Below, piece by piece: positions 6,519 to 15,274 of a DNA stretch of 47,026 bases. The stretch lies in NCBI GenBank assembly GCA_002309575.1, contig DBXP01000013.1, positions 490-47,515 on the forward strand, read 5' to 3'. This DNA is from a bacterium UBP6_UBA1209. Its GTDB lineage: Bacteria > UBP6 > UBA1177. The first letter of the stretch is position 1, and the number at the start of each line of letters is the position of its first letter. Both the position numbers and the translations under genes were made by a program. The notes beneath the pieces are model-generated. The model was given only the letters and a program-made list of their open reading frames with translations, was not told where the DNA came from and made no database searches.

Positions 6519-8113
6519 TGGATAGTGAGAAATTCCCGCTTGTCTTCGTAGGGCATGTCGATCATGGGAAAAGCACAATCATAGGCCGTTTGCTCCACGA
6601 GACCGGAAACCTTCCGGAGGGCAAGCTTGCCGCGATAAAAAGCTACTGCGAAACCAACTCGCGCCCTTTCGAGTATGCATTCCTGATCGATGCGCTCAAG
6701 GACGAGCAGGCTCAGGGAATCACCATTGACACGGCACGTGTCTTCTTCAAAACCAAAAAACGTGATTTTGTCATCATCGACGCTCCCGGACACATCGAAT
6801 TTCTGAAAAACATGATAACCGGAGCGAGCAGAGCCGAAGCGGCATTTCTGGTGATCGCAGCCGACGAGGGCATCATGGAAAACTCCCGCCGACACGGTTA
6901 TATGCTTTCGATGCTCGGGATCCGTCAGGTTGTCGTTCTGGTCAACAAAATGGATCTTGTCGGCTTTTCCGAGAGAGTTTTCCGCCAGATCGAGAACGAA
7001 TTTACACGTTTCGGCAGAGAAATCGGCATTTCGCCCTTGGGTTTTGTGCCGGTAAGCGGCATCCGAGGTACCAATCTGAAGCTTCGCGACACCGAAAACA
7101 CACCCTGGTACAACGGAAAAACACTCTACGAATTTCTCGATATTTTTGAGGAGAAGTCTCCGCGCAGAGAGCAGCCGTTCCGCATGTTCATGCAGGATAT
7201 CTACCGTTTCACGGAATCGGACGACAACCGCCGGATCTATGCCGGAACGATCAGCAGCGGCACAGTCAGACGCGGTGACGAGCTGGTTTTCTACCCGTCA
7301 GGCAAGCGCAGCAGGATCGCCCAAATCGAGGCGTTCAACTCTCCTGAAATCGTTGAACTTTCGGCAGGGAACACCGCGGGCTTCACGCTGACCGAGCAGA
7401 TCTACGCGACCCGTGGCGAGCTTCTGACCCGCGCCGATGAACCGAAGCCTCCTCATGTCGGGAGACGCTTCCGGGCGGCTGTTTTCTGGCTTTGGGAAGA
7501 ACCACTCTCGAAGTCGAGAAGCTACACGATAAAGCTCGGGACGGCACGCACGACTCTCCGCCTTGTCGAAATCACCAAGCTTATCGACACATCGTCGCTT
7601 GACCTCCGCGGAGGCGGGGCCGTCGGCAAATTCGAAGCGGCAGAATGCCTCTTTGAAACCGGCAGGGAGATAGCCTTCGACACGATCGAAGAAAATCAGG
7701 AGTGCGGGCGCTTTGTCATCGTCTGCGACTACGAAATCAGAGGCGGCGGCATAATTCTGGAGGCGTTCTCCGAAGATACGGTTACCTCGTCCGAAGTCTC
7801 GTCTGCCGACAGAGTCAACCGCTTCGGCAACAGTGCGGCGCTTCTGATTGTAAAAAACAACTTTGCTCTCGCAGCGGCGCTTGAAAGCGCTCTCTTCCGC
7901 CAAGGCGCGCTGACATGCCTCTTCAGCGACATTAACCCGATAAAAAATCCGAGTGAAATAAAGATATTGCTCAGAACCGGGATGCTCGTTATACTGAACA
8001 GTTCAACTACTTTTGAATCTTCGCTTTTTGAAAAATTCCCCTGCTTCATGATCGAAAACGAAACAGTTGAAGAGATCCTGACAAAACTCAGAAAAGAAAA
8101 TATTTTAAGATAA
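6518..8113 (+). CDS. CysN-like translational GTPase with degenerate APS-kinase-like tail
   Basis: A 531-residue protein. Residues 1-210 are an EF-Tu/CysN-type G domain with GHVDHGKST (12-20), DAPGH and NKMD intact. Two beta-barrel domains follow, ending near residue 425. The family is known as the GTPase subunit of sulfate adenylyltransferase. The last 100 residues resemble the CysC (APS kinase) domain of CysN-CysC fusions (VNRFGNSAALL, then ALESALFRQGALTCLFSD), but the kinase P-loop is replaced by IVKNNFALA, so it cannot bind ATP in the usual way. No cysD, cysC or cysH lies nearby. Coupling to lysS by a 1-base overlap is unusual for a sulfur gene. A sulfate-activation role is therefore uncertain. 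Confidence 0.8.
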   Translation: MDSEKFPLVFVGHVDHGKSTIIGRLLHETGNLPEGKLAAIKSYCETNSRPFEYAFLIDALKDEQAQGITIDTARVFFKTKKRDFVIIDAPGHIEFLKNMITGASRAEAAFLVIAADEGIMENSRRHGYMLSMLGIRQVVVLVNKMDLVGFSERVFRQIENEFTRFGREIGISPLGFVPVSGIRGTNLKLRDTENTPWYNGKTLYEFLDIFEEKSPRREQPFRMFMQDIYRFTESDDNRRIYAGTISSGTVRRGDELVFYPSGKRSRIAQIEAFNSPEIVELSAGNTAGFTLTEQIYATRGELLTRADEPKPPHVGRRFRAAVFWLWEEPLSKSRSYTIKLGTARTTLRLVEITKLIDTSSLDLRGGGAVGKFEAAECLFETGREIAFDTIEENQECGRFVIVCDYEIRGGGIILEAFSEDTVTSSEVSSADRVNRFGNSAALLIVKNNFALAAALESALFRQGALTCLFSDINPIKNPSEIKILLRTGMLVILNSSTTFESSLFEKFPCFMIENETVEEILTKLRKENILR

Positions 8114-8145
8114 AAATGTAAAATTAAGGACGGAAAACTAGAGAA

Positions 8146-9144
8146 CTACTTTCCGATCGTAGCGCACATAACCGCTTTGATCGTGTGCATTCTGTTTTCT
8201 GCTTCGTCGAAAACTTTTGAGTATCTGCTTCTGAAGACTTCGTCAGTAACTTCCATCTCTTTGATGCCGAACTTATCGAAAATCTCTTTGCCGACTTTCG
8301 TATTGAGATCGTGGAAGCTCGGAAGGCAGTGAAGGAAAATAACATCCGGATTTCCTGTAGCCTTTATCATCTTCATGTTTACCTGGTAAGCCTTGAGCTG
8401 TTTGATCCTCTGCTCGAAAAGCGCCTCTTCGCCCATCGAAACCCAAACATCTGTGTAGATGACGTCTGCGTCTTTTACAGCCTTCATCGGATCTTCGGAG
8501 AACTCGATCACAGCGCCTGTTTCCTTAGCGACTTTCTTCATCTCTTCTACGAGTTTTTTATCGGGCCAGAGTGCCTTCGGAGCACATGCAACGAAGTGCA
8601 TACCCATTTTTGCTGAACCGATCATAAGGCTGTTGCCCATGTTGTTTCTTGCGTCACCGCAGTAAACGAATTTGACCTTGTTGAGAGGTTTCGCGACATG
8701 CTCTTCGATCGTGAGGAAGTCTGCGAGGATCTGTGTCGGGTGATAAAGGTCGGTAAGACCGTTCCAAACCGGAACGCCTGCATATTTTGCGAGTGTTTCA
8801 ACGGTTTCCTGCTTGAATCCGCGGAACTCGATGCCGTCGAACATTCTTCCCAAAACTTTCGCGGTATCTTCGATCGACTCTTTTTTGCCCATCTGGCTGT
8901 CGTTCGAGCCGAGGAATGTTACGCCTGCGCCCTCGTCCATTGCGCCTACTTCAAAAGCGCAGCGTGTTCTTGTCGAGGTTTTTTCGAAAAGAAGGACGAT
9001 GTTTTTTCCAGCGAGAAGATCGCCCTTGATGCCTGCTCTTTTCTTTGCTTTAAGATCGTGGGCAAGGTCGAGAAGATAACGGATCTCTTCGGGTGTGAAG
9101 TCTTTGAGTGTCAAAAAGTTTCTTCCTTTAAGATTAACAGCCAT
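8146..9144 (-). CDS. argF: Ornithine carbamoyltransferase
   Basis: Forms citrulline from ornithine and carbamoyl phosphate in arginine synthesis. At 332 residues it is the usual length. It carries the carbamoyl-phosphate loop STRTR (residues 57-61), the DLYHPTQ motif and the ornithine-binding HCLPSFHD with the catalytic Cys. The ATG at 9144 is preferred over an upstream in-frame TTG (9156), which lies inside the leader, because GGAGG (9150-9154) stands 5 bases before it. The gene is monocistronic with a strong promoter and is convergent with the CysN-like gene. Sequence alone cannot fully exclude a catabolic ArcB role, but no arc genes are nearby. Confidence 0.92.
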   Translation of the reverse strand: MAVNLKGRNFLTLKDFTPEEIRYLLDLAHDLKAKKRAGIKGDLLAGKNIVLLFEKTSTRTRCAFEVGAMDEGAGVTFLGSNDSQMGKKESIEDTAKVLGRMFDGIEFRGFKQETVETLAKYAGVPVWNGLTDLYHPTQILADFLTIEEHVAKPLNKVKFVYCGDARNNMGNSLMIGSAKMGMHFVACAPKALWPDKKLVEEMKKVAKETGAVIEFSEDPMKAVKDADVIYTDVWVSMGEEALFEQRIKQLKAYQVNMKMIKATGNPDVIFLHCLPSFHDLNTKVGKEIFDKFGIKEMEVTDEVFRSRYSKVFDEAENRMHTIKAVMCATIGK

Positions 9145-9186
9145 TTTTTCCTCCAAAAAAAATTAAAGTTTGGCAAAAAACAGCTG

Positions 9187-9214
9187 ATTATAGAAACCGA
9201 AATACAAAATGCAA
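9187..9214 (-). promoter_or_regulatory. Promoter of argF
   Basis: On the reverse strand, TTGCAT (9214-9209), a 16-base spacer and a perfect TATAAT (9192-9187). I see no ARG-box-like palindrome. Confidence 0.65.
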
Positions 9215-9224
9215 ACGTATAAAA

Positions 9225-9252
9225 TTGAATGGGAAAAGATAATTCGTATACT
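9225..9252 (+). promoter_or_regulatory. Promoter of the TPR membrane protein / DUF4388 pair
   Basis: TTGAAT (9225-9230), a 16-base spacer and TATACT (9247-9252). The predicted start near 9259 lies downstream of the ATG at 9229, which supports the later ATG at 9277 as the true start. Confidence 0.6.
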
Positions 9253-9276
9253 ATTGTGTCATTTAGGAGAGCATAT

Positions 9277-11040
9277 ATGAGATTCAGATACATACTGACT
9301 GTACTTCTGCTGACTCTGCTTCCGATGCTTCTTTGCGCTTCCGGGAAGCAGAATTACGCGATCGATCCGAAGTCCTTCGTAAAAGACATCGACGAGGCGC
9401 TTCTGACCGAGTCTCCGGAAACCTTGGTCAAAAACGCAACAAAATATCTGGTTTCGAACAGGCAGAAAAACATTCCCAACTGCTTCGGATGTTCGTTTTA
9501 CCTCATAAAATCGACGATGGATTCGAATCCGGCGATCCAGCTGGCCGCCGTTGATCTGGCTGAAAAGTTCTCGCCCAACGATCTGGTCGAGGTCCATTCC
9601 CACTACCTTGCAAGGCTTATTATCCACGCACCGTTTGAAGTCGGCAAGATCTTTCATGAACTGGGCGCCGTAATAAAAGGATCTTTGGACGCCCCTTTCG
9701 GGGACGCTCTAGTATATACCTTTTTGTCCGATCTGCTCAGCTGCACAACGATCATCCTGTGGATATTCATACTTCTGATGTCTTTCAAGCACCCCTCTCT
9801 GATAAGACACCGCTACAGACATCTTTTCGGTTTTTCGAAATTCTACTCGATCGCCTTTCTTGTAGCACTGGTGATAACCGGTTATGTCCTTATCAGGAGC
9901 TTCCAGCAGGCTCTCTTCCTCTACATCCCGCTCATTGTTTTCCTATGCAATGTCGTAACCAGAAAAGAGCGCTTTATCCTGAATTTCATATTCTTCTTTT
10001 ACCTTCTCTTCGCAGGATCCCAGATCCTTCTTGTCAACAACAGGGAGTTTAAAAACGATCCTGATATCGCATACAACAACTTCAACGCGATCTACAGCCC
10101 TGATCTTCTTGAGGGCGAAATCGACGAGAAAACTCCGGGCGGCGCTATAGCCAAAGGTTTTTCCTATTTTTATCAGGGCAACTACAGCCGTGCGGTCTTT
10201 TACCTCAAAAAGGGGCTTTCCGACGAAACAGATCCGGAAATAGCAGTCGCCCTGAGAAACGTGATCGGAGTCTCGCTGGCATCCTACGGCAAGCAGAAGG
10301 AGGGCGCCGAATATCTGAAGGCCGCCTACGACGCATCTGACGACATCAGCATCGGCTACAATCTCGTCCGCGTTCTTCAGGAGGCGCAGATCGACCCTGA
10401 CGAAGCATCGATCCCGGATGAACTCAAGCGTCCCGTCGGCTTTGCGGAGTTCGTCTACCCCTTCGTCAAGATCCCGAGCTCGTCCGCCGTCTGGCGCTAC
10501 CTCTGCTACGGAGATGACCTCTCCTACCGTGAAAACAGAGCAAAGTTCCTGATTTTTGTATTGTCTCTCCTTCTTTATGCGCTTTTCATCCATGCGATCA
10601 CGGTTTCATACCTGAACAAGCTGAAAGTTTCACGCTGCGAAGAGTGCGGAGCGGTCATCTGCACGAAGTGCAACCCCGGGATCACCGATGTCTGCGCCGT
10701 CTGCAAACTTATGAAGGCGGATTCATCGCTTTTCAAGCGTGGAGAACGCGAGATCTACGAGGCGCGCCGCTACAGCTATTTAAGACGGAGAACGATCTTC
10801 TTCTATATCTTCACCTTCCTGATCCCTGGAGGCGGACTGATCACCGTCAACAGGACCCTCGAGGGCTTTGCCTATCTTGGCACATTTGTACTTATCGCAT
10901 ATTTCAGGCTTGTAAGCTCGCTTGAACCTGCCATAAAACATCCGCTTCAGGTCGGTTTCGTTGCGGCCACGACAGCCGTTCTGCTTGCGCTGATCTACCT
11001 CACCGCAGCAGCGAGATCCTTTATAGTTGAAAGGAGATAA
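9277..11040 (+). CDS. Multi-pass membrane protein with TPR and Cys-rich zinc-ribbon-like segment
   Basis: A 587-residue membrane protein of unknown function. A signal-like N-terminus (YILTVLLLTLLPMLLCASG) leads to an extracytoplasmic helical part. A group of membrane helices follows at about 150-260, then a TPR-like stretch (GFSYFYQGNYSRAVFYLKKG) at about 290-370. Another helix comes next, then a Cys-rich segment with four CxxC pairs (CEECGAVICTKC, then CAVC) that could bind zinc. Two or three helices close the protein. The ATG at 9277 has AGGAGA 6 bases upstream. It ends 2 bases before the DUF4388 gene, so the two form an operon and may work together. I do not recognise a named family. Confidence 0.75.
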   Translation: MRFRYILTVLLLTLLPMLLCASGKQNYAIDPKSFVKDIDEALLTESPETLVKNATKYLVSNRQKNIPNCFGCSFYLIKSTMDSNPAIQLAAVDLAEKFSPNDLVEVHSHYLARLIIHAPFEVGKIFHELGAVIKGSLDAPFGDALVYTFLSDLLSCTTIILWIFILLMSFKHPSLIRHRYRHLFGFSKFYSIAFLVALVITGYVLIRSFQQALFLYIPLIVFLCNVVTRKERFILNFIFFFYLLFAGSQILLVNNREFKNDPDIAYNNFNAIYSPDLLEGEIDEKTPGGAIAKGFSYFYQGNYSRAVFYLKKGLSDETDPEIAVALRNVIGVSLASYGKQKEGAEYLKAAYDASDDISIGYNLVRVLQEAQIDPDEASIPDELKRPVGFAEFVYPFVKIPSSSAVWRYLCYGDDLSYRENRAKFLIFVLSLLLYALFIHAITVSYLNKLKVSRCEECGAVICTKCNPGITDVCAVCKLMKADSSLFKRGEREIYEARRYSYLRRRTIFFYIFTFLIPGGGLITVNRTLEGFAYLGTFVLIAYFRLVSSLEPAIKHPLQVGFVAATTAVLLALIYLTAAARSFIVERR

Positions 11041-11042
11041 AG

Positions 11043-12029
11043 ATGGTCAGGGAAGCAATAATCGAAAAAATTCCGAGCAGCTACGTTCTGATGGCCGGTT
11101 CCCTTGAAGACCGGAGCCTTTTGGACATCGTCACCGAGATAGAGATCTCAAAACACAGCGGAGTCCTTAAAATCACGGACAACAACACGGAATACCGCCT
11201 TTTTTTCCGCGAAGGGGCTTTGATCTACGCCGACAACTCGAAAGACAGCATCGAACACTGTGCGCTCAGCATGATCAAAAAATCAGGCATCATCTCGATG
11301 GAGACGATAATCAAGAGCGAGCGCAAAAAGAACACCGTGATGAAGACCCTTCTGGAGACTCTGATCGATGACGGAAAGGTATCGATCATGGTATACTCCA
11401 AGATCATTAACGCTGTCGTCCGCACCCACATCATCAGGGCGCTTCTCCGCAAAAACAGCAACTTCATCTTCGAAACACGCATGAACGTCAACGAGGTCCA
11501 GGGCATCAAACCCGTCACACTGAACGATATCAAGTCGATCGAACAGACGATCTACCGCAACCCCGATGAGGCAAGGCTTCTTATCAACTCGCTCTACACG
11601 GAGGTCATATCCAGCGAAGCAGCGACCCCTTACCTTTCGCCGAGGAAATCTTTTATACACAGCTTCCTGATGACCGAATACGACTTTTCCAGATTTTTTT
11701 CGATGGCTGTCGCCGATTATGCCGAAAAAAAGTGGTCGCTCAAGTCAAAATCGAAGGTCGAGACGGTACTTGAAAACATCGCGCTCTACTCCTTCAGGAC
11801 CTTTACGGTCATTGTTCTCCTGGTCTTTTTTTATCTCATCACAATGACGCAGACATTCGATATCCCCAACGACAACTACAGCCGCCAGAGCATGTTCTTC
11901 CTGCGTATCAGGACCATACAGTCGATAACTCTCTTTGAAAGCGGTCAGAAGAAGTCAGTCAAGGAGCTTCTTGAAAGCGGGAACGTCCGCCGGAAGGATC
12001 TGGATTTTTCCAAAATCAATGTCGAATAG
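11043..12029 (+). CDS. DUF4388 (PATAN-like) protein with one C-terminal membrane helix
   Basis: A 328-residue protein. Residues 15-115 match the DUF4388/PATAN pattern (GSLEDRSLLDIVTEIEISKH, then SGVLKI, YRLFFREGALIYA), a domain found in response regulators and motility or signalling proteins. A middle helical region follows, then one hydrophobic helix near residue 265 (FTVIVLLVFFYLI) and a short tail. The ribosome binding site AAGGAGAT lies in the last codons of the upstream membrane protein. The pairing suggests a membrane-linked signalling or structural unit; that is inference. Confidence 0.7.
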   Translation: MVREAIIEKIPSSYVLMAGSLEDRSLLDIVTEIEISKHSGVLKITDNNTEYRLFFREGALIYADNSKDSIEHCALSMIKKSGIISMETIIKSERKKNTVMKTLLETLIDDGKVSIMVYSKIINAVVRTHIIRALLRKNSNFIFETRMNVNEVQGIKPVTLNDIKSIEQTIYRNPDEARLLINSLYTEVISSEAATPYLSPRKSFIHSFLMTEYDFSRFFSMAVADYAEKKWSLKSKSKVETVLENIALYSFRTFTVIVLLVFFYLITMTQTFDIPNDNYSRQSMFFLRIRTIQSITLFESGQKKSVKELLESGNVRRKDLDFSKINVE

Positions 12030-12046
12030 CCAGACCGTTTTCACTC

Positions 12047-12075
12047 TTGACAAACAACGGTATTTGGGGTTTAAT
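12047..12075 (+). promoter_or_regulatory. Promoter of the ferredoxin gene
   Basis: A consensus TTGACA (12047-12052), a 17-base spacer and TTTAAT (12070-12075). With the terminator at 12310-12336 it makes the ferredoxin a self-contained transcript. This is the strongest-looking promoter on the plus strand of the window. Confidence 0.7.
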
Positions 12076-12122
12076 CCTTCACCCACGGTTATTTGTTCAT
12101 TAACACTTTTTTGGAGGCAGAA

Positions 12123-12287
12123 ATGCACAAGATTGATCCTAATGTTTGCGTAAAATGCGGTGCTTGCGCCGGTGAATGCCCGGTTCAGGCTATCAAAGAG
12201 GCCGAGGCTTCCTACGAAGTCGGTGAAGATTGCGTTGACTGCGGCGCATGTGAATCCGCATGTCCGACCGGAGCAATTTCAGCATAA
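12123..12287 (+). CDS. 2[4Fe-4S] ferredoxin
   Basis: A 54-residue clostridial-type ferredoxin with two complete cluster motifs, CVKCGACAGECP and CVDCGACESACP, which carry eight Cys ligands. It is a soluble low-potential electron carrier, typical of anaerobic metabolism. The ATG at 12123 has GGAGG 5 bases upstream; the earlier in-frame ATG at 12093 has no binding site. No redox enzyme is adjacent, so its partners lie elsewhere. Confidence 0.93.
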   Translation: MHKIDPNVCVKCGACAGECPVQAIKEAEASYEVGEDCVDCGACESACPTGAISA

Positions 12288-12309
12288 CTGATTTGTTCTT
12301 TTTTTTAAC

Positions 12310-12336
12310 GCCCTCAGAAATGAGGGCTTTTTTTTT
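12310..12336 (+). terminator. Rho-independent terminator of the ferredoxin gene
   Basis: A perfect 7-bp stem, GCCCTCA-gaaa-TGAGGGC, with a GNRA tetraloop followed by nine T. This is a textbook intrinsic terminator. Confidence 0.92.
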
Positions 12337-12349
12337 ATTGTGAGGCTTC

Positions 12350-14101
12350 ATGAAAAAACCGGTCATTTTTTTATTGTTTATAGCAGCTCTTTTTTTCATC
12401 TCCTGCGAAAACAGCACCGGAAACAAGTCTGACCTCGACCCTTCGGAACAGGAGAGCGATCAAGACGGGATTTCTGACGATGAAGACCCCGCTGCCGACA
12501 GCGACCCGGCACAGGATTCGGATCCGACGGAAGACGACAGCGACACGCTCCCGCCGGCACCGGACAAAGACAACGATCAGACCGTCGAAAATCTCGATTT
12601 TGAATCGGGCTTCATCGCGCTTGAGGAGGTCAGCTACAAACTGGAAAACGTAGAACGCAAAACCGGTACGGTGAATATGTGGTACAACTTCCAGCCTGCG
12701 GACGAAAATCCCGAAGAGAAGCCGCTCTTTGTCTTCTACAACGGCGGTCCCGGCAGCGCGACGAGCATACTTTTCACCTACAACACGGCAAAGATGACGG
12801 CTGACCAGGCCTATGCCGGAACAGGCGTCGCCGAAAACGAAAGCAACTGGAACCAGATCGGGAACCTGCTCTACATCGATGCAAGACAGACCGGTTTCTC
12901 GTTCGCTGAGATCGAAGATGTCAAAAACACTTCGGCAAGGGAGGCATACTTCTCGAAAGACAACTTCAACGTCTTTACCGACGCAGCCGACTTTATCAGA
13001 GTTATCCTCAGATTCCTCGACAGACATCCTCAGATCCAGGCGAATCCTGTTATCCTGACGGGCGAAAGCTACGGCGGGACGCGCACAACAGCGATGATCA
13101 ACCTACTTCTGAACGTTGCCGACTATGCCGAAGGGAACAGGATCTTCTACGACAAGCCGCTCTTCGACGAAATCGCGGCGCACTTCAGAAAAACCGGCAG
13201 TCCTGTCTCGGGAATGCCTGAACTTGAGGTCGTAAAACAGCAGTTCGGGCGTCAGATCCTGATCGAACCGCTTGTCGCCGGAGAGACGCAGTTCGAAACA
13301 GGCGGAGCGCTTCTCGAAGAACCCGGAAGCCCGCTTTACGAGATCGAGAGCGAAACCGGGATCGATTACCATCCGTGCAGCGAACAGCACTACGGCAGCT
13401 GTGATCCCTTCAACAATGCGCTCTATTACGTCTCCATGGCGAACCGCGATATTTACGCATACCGCCGCGAAGGCGACTGGCTGACCGACTACACAGATAC
13501 CGGAGCCCACAAAATGCTGGATATCGATCTTTGGGAGGCTCTCCTGCTGAACGATCCGCGCAAAATCGGCAAACTCTACGCATCGGAAAGGAAAAACGCC
13601 TTCCGGTTCAGCTCCAGCGAAAGCGACCTTGAAACCTTGGCGGAAGAGCTTCCGAAGTATCCGGTCCTTCGAATGAAAAGAGATATCCCGCTGAGCCTGG
13701 AACGCGGGAATCTAGAGGAGACGTTCGGCAAGCTCAACGATTACGACATCCACTTCGTAAGCCTGAACTACGCCGCCCACCTCGCCTTCAGGAACCACCA
13801 CTACGAGAGTTTCAACGGCGAAATGTTCGTTGAAAATCTCCAAAGCGGCGTCAAGACATTCATCACGAATGCCGAAGAGGATATCATCATCTATGCAAAG
13901 GCGATCCCTGTCTGCCTCAAAAAATTCACAGACCTCGGCGTCTCCGACGTCAAAATCGAAGACGAATCCTTCACTGTAAAATTCACCGGCGGTTCAAGCG
14001 CGCTGGTCACCTTCCCCTACTACGCGGAGGCACCTCACAGCGTACCTGTGACCCATCCTGAAAAGATCCTTTCGGACGTTAGAAACTGGCTTGGGAATTA
14101 G
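12350..14101 (+). CDS. Lipoprotein serine carboxypeptidase, peptidase family S10
   Basis: A 583-residue exported enzyme. A lipobox ends at C19 (FFISC), followed by an Asp/Ser/Glu-rich linker (about 25-75), then an alpha/beta-hydrolase domain. The family motifs are FVFYNGGPGS, the nucleophile motif GESYGG (Ser240), an acid in NAEEDIIIYAKA (Asp511 the best candidate), and His563 in PHSVPVTHPEKIL, the counterpart of the GHMVP motif. S10 enzymes remove C-terminal residues from peptides. As a lipoprotein it would act at the envelope, probably in peptide feeding. The ATG at 12350 begins 14 bases after the ferredoxin terminator, and only a weak promoter can fit there, so some readthrough may occur. 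Confidence 0.85.
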   Translation: MKKPVIFLLFIAALFFISCENSTGNKSDLDPSEQESDQDGISDDEDPAADSDPAQDSDPTEDDSDTLPPAPDKDNDQTVENLDFESGFIALEEVSYKLENVERKTGTVNMWYNFQPADENPEEKPLFVFYNGGPGSATSILFTYNTAKMTADQAYAGTGVAENESNWNQIGNLLYIDARQTGFSFAEIEDVKNTSAREAYFSKDNFNVFTDAADFIRVILRFLDRHPQIQANPVILTGESYGGTRTTAMINLLLNVADYAEGNRIFYDKPLFDEIAAHFRKTGSPVSGMPELEVVKQQFGRQILIEPLVAGETQFETGGALLEEPGSPLYEIESETGIDYHPCSEQHYGSCDPFNNALYYVSMANRDIYAYRREGDWLTDYTDTGAHKMLDIDLWEALLLNDPRKIGKLYASERKNAFRFSSSESDLETLAEELPKYPVLRMKRDIPLSLERGNLEETFGKLNDYDIHFVSLNYAAHLAFRNHHYESFNGEMFVENLQSGVKTFITNAEEDIIIYAKAIPVCLKKFTDLGVSDVKIEDESFTVKFTGGSSALVTFPYYAEAPHSVPVTHPEKILSDVRNWLGN

Positions 14102-14110
14102 GCGTAAAGC

Positions 14111-15247
14111 TTAAATCGAATAGCTGTATTTGAATTCGATCTGACCATCGTAGAACTGCGGGAACGAACGTGATTTTATCGCGTCAATGATGCAGTCTCC
14201 GAAGAGCGACGACTGGTACTTCTCTGTGATGAAATAGATGTCGATGATCGCACCGCTGCCTGCGACTCTGAGCTGAAGCTCCATCGTTCCAGCCATGTTT
14301 CTGTCACCCTGATCATACCTGCTGTGGTAGCACTGGACGATATCGGGAAGGAACTTGTTCATGTGCGACATGACATGCTTCGCCTCGAGCGTCGCCGGAA
14401 GATAATCCTCTCTGCCAGCCCATGCCCTTTGAAGCTCTTCGAGCTCCGGCGGTTCGTTGACATACTTAGTGTCGGAGGGCTTAGCCGGTCTTTTTATCAG
14501 GTCACCTTCGACCTTTGCCTGATGCGAAATGATGTCGGCGATCGCCTTGAAATTTCTCTCTTTGGCATATCCAAGAGCGGTTTTACTTGTTTTGTAGTGG
14601 ATCTTGTTGATGTCCGCACGGTACTCCATAAGGGTCTTTACGACATCCTCGTGGCCGTTGAGGCAGGCAAACATCAGGGCGCTCATACCGTCGACAGTGA
14701 CATCGTTGATCTTCGCGTTGTTGTGAAGCAGGAAGAGGACCATCTCGTTGTGGCCGTAACGTGCCGCATCCATCAGAGGAGTCTCCTTGTAGCGGTCTGA
14801 ATTGTTTACCGAAGCACCCTTTTCGACAAGGTATTTGACGACCTCGAGCTGTCCCTTCTTGGCAGCCCAAGAAAGCGGAGTTTCATCGCGGTAGCCGTCA
14901 AGGACATCGACATAAGCGTGCTTTTCGACAAGCTTTTTGACAAGCTCCAGATTTCCGTTCCCCGCCGCCCAGTGGAGCGGATAGACACCGCTTTTGTTCT
15001 TTGCGTTCACATCGGCGCCGTTCTTGAGATAGGCCTCGACCGCAGAGCTGTCATTTCTGCGGACTGCATCGACAAAACCGTCAGGATCGTTCTTTGAAAC
15101 CTTCTGCTCTTTTCCGGATTTCCCTTCACTCTTCTCCGATTTTTTCGCCGGATCAGCACCGTTCTGCGACTCGGGCTTGCTGTCTGCCGTTCCGCAGGAA
15201 AGAAAAATCGCACAAATAGCAAGAATCAGACACGTTTTGAATTTCAT
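14111..15247 (-). CDS. Ankyrin-repeat lipoprotein with TonB/AgmX-like C-terminal domain
   Basis: A 378-residue lipoprotein (lipobox Cys18 in FLSC) with a Lys/Ser/Glu-rich linker. Five ankyrin repeats follow (about residues 65-245; consensus pieces PLHWAAGNGNLELVKKLVE, PLSWAAKKGQLEVVKYLVE). The C-terminal domain (GTMELQLRVAGSGAIIDIYF, then FGDCIIDAIKSRSFPQ) resembles the TonB-like domain found in AgmX and related proteins. Two adjacent ATGs (15250, 15247) follow GGAGG; the second has the better spacing. It is the last gene of a reverse operon behind mlaD and a small lipoprotein, with a 27-base gap. An envelope scaffold or sensor role is likely, but no function is proven. Confidence 0.75.
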   Translation of the reverse strand: MKFKTCLILAICAIFLSCGTADSKPESQNGADPAKKSEKSEGKSGKEQKVSKNDPDGFVDAVRRNDSSAVEAYLKNGADVNAKNKSGVYPLHWAAGNGNLELVKKLVEKHAYVDVLDGYRDETPLSWAAKKGQLEVVKYLVEKGASVNNSDRYKETPLMDAARYGHNEMVLFLLHNNAKINDVTVDGMSALMFACLNGHEDVVKTLMEYRADINKIHYKTSKTALGYAKERNFKAIADIISHQAKVEGDLIKRPAKPSDTKYVNEPPELEELQRAWAGREDYLPATLEAKHVMSHMNKFLPDIVQCYHSRYDQGDRNMAGTMELQLRVAGSGAIIDIYFITEKYQSSLFGDCIIDAIKSRSFPQFYDGQIEFKYSYSI

Positions 15248-15274
15248 CATCTCCTCCGAATTTGTTTAATACCC

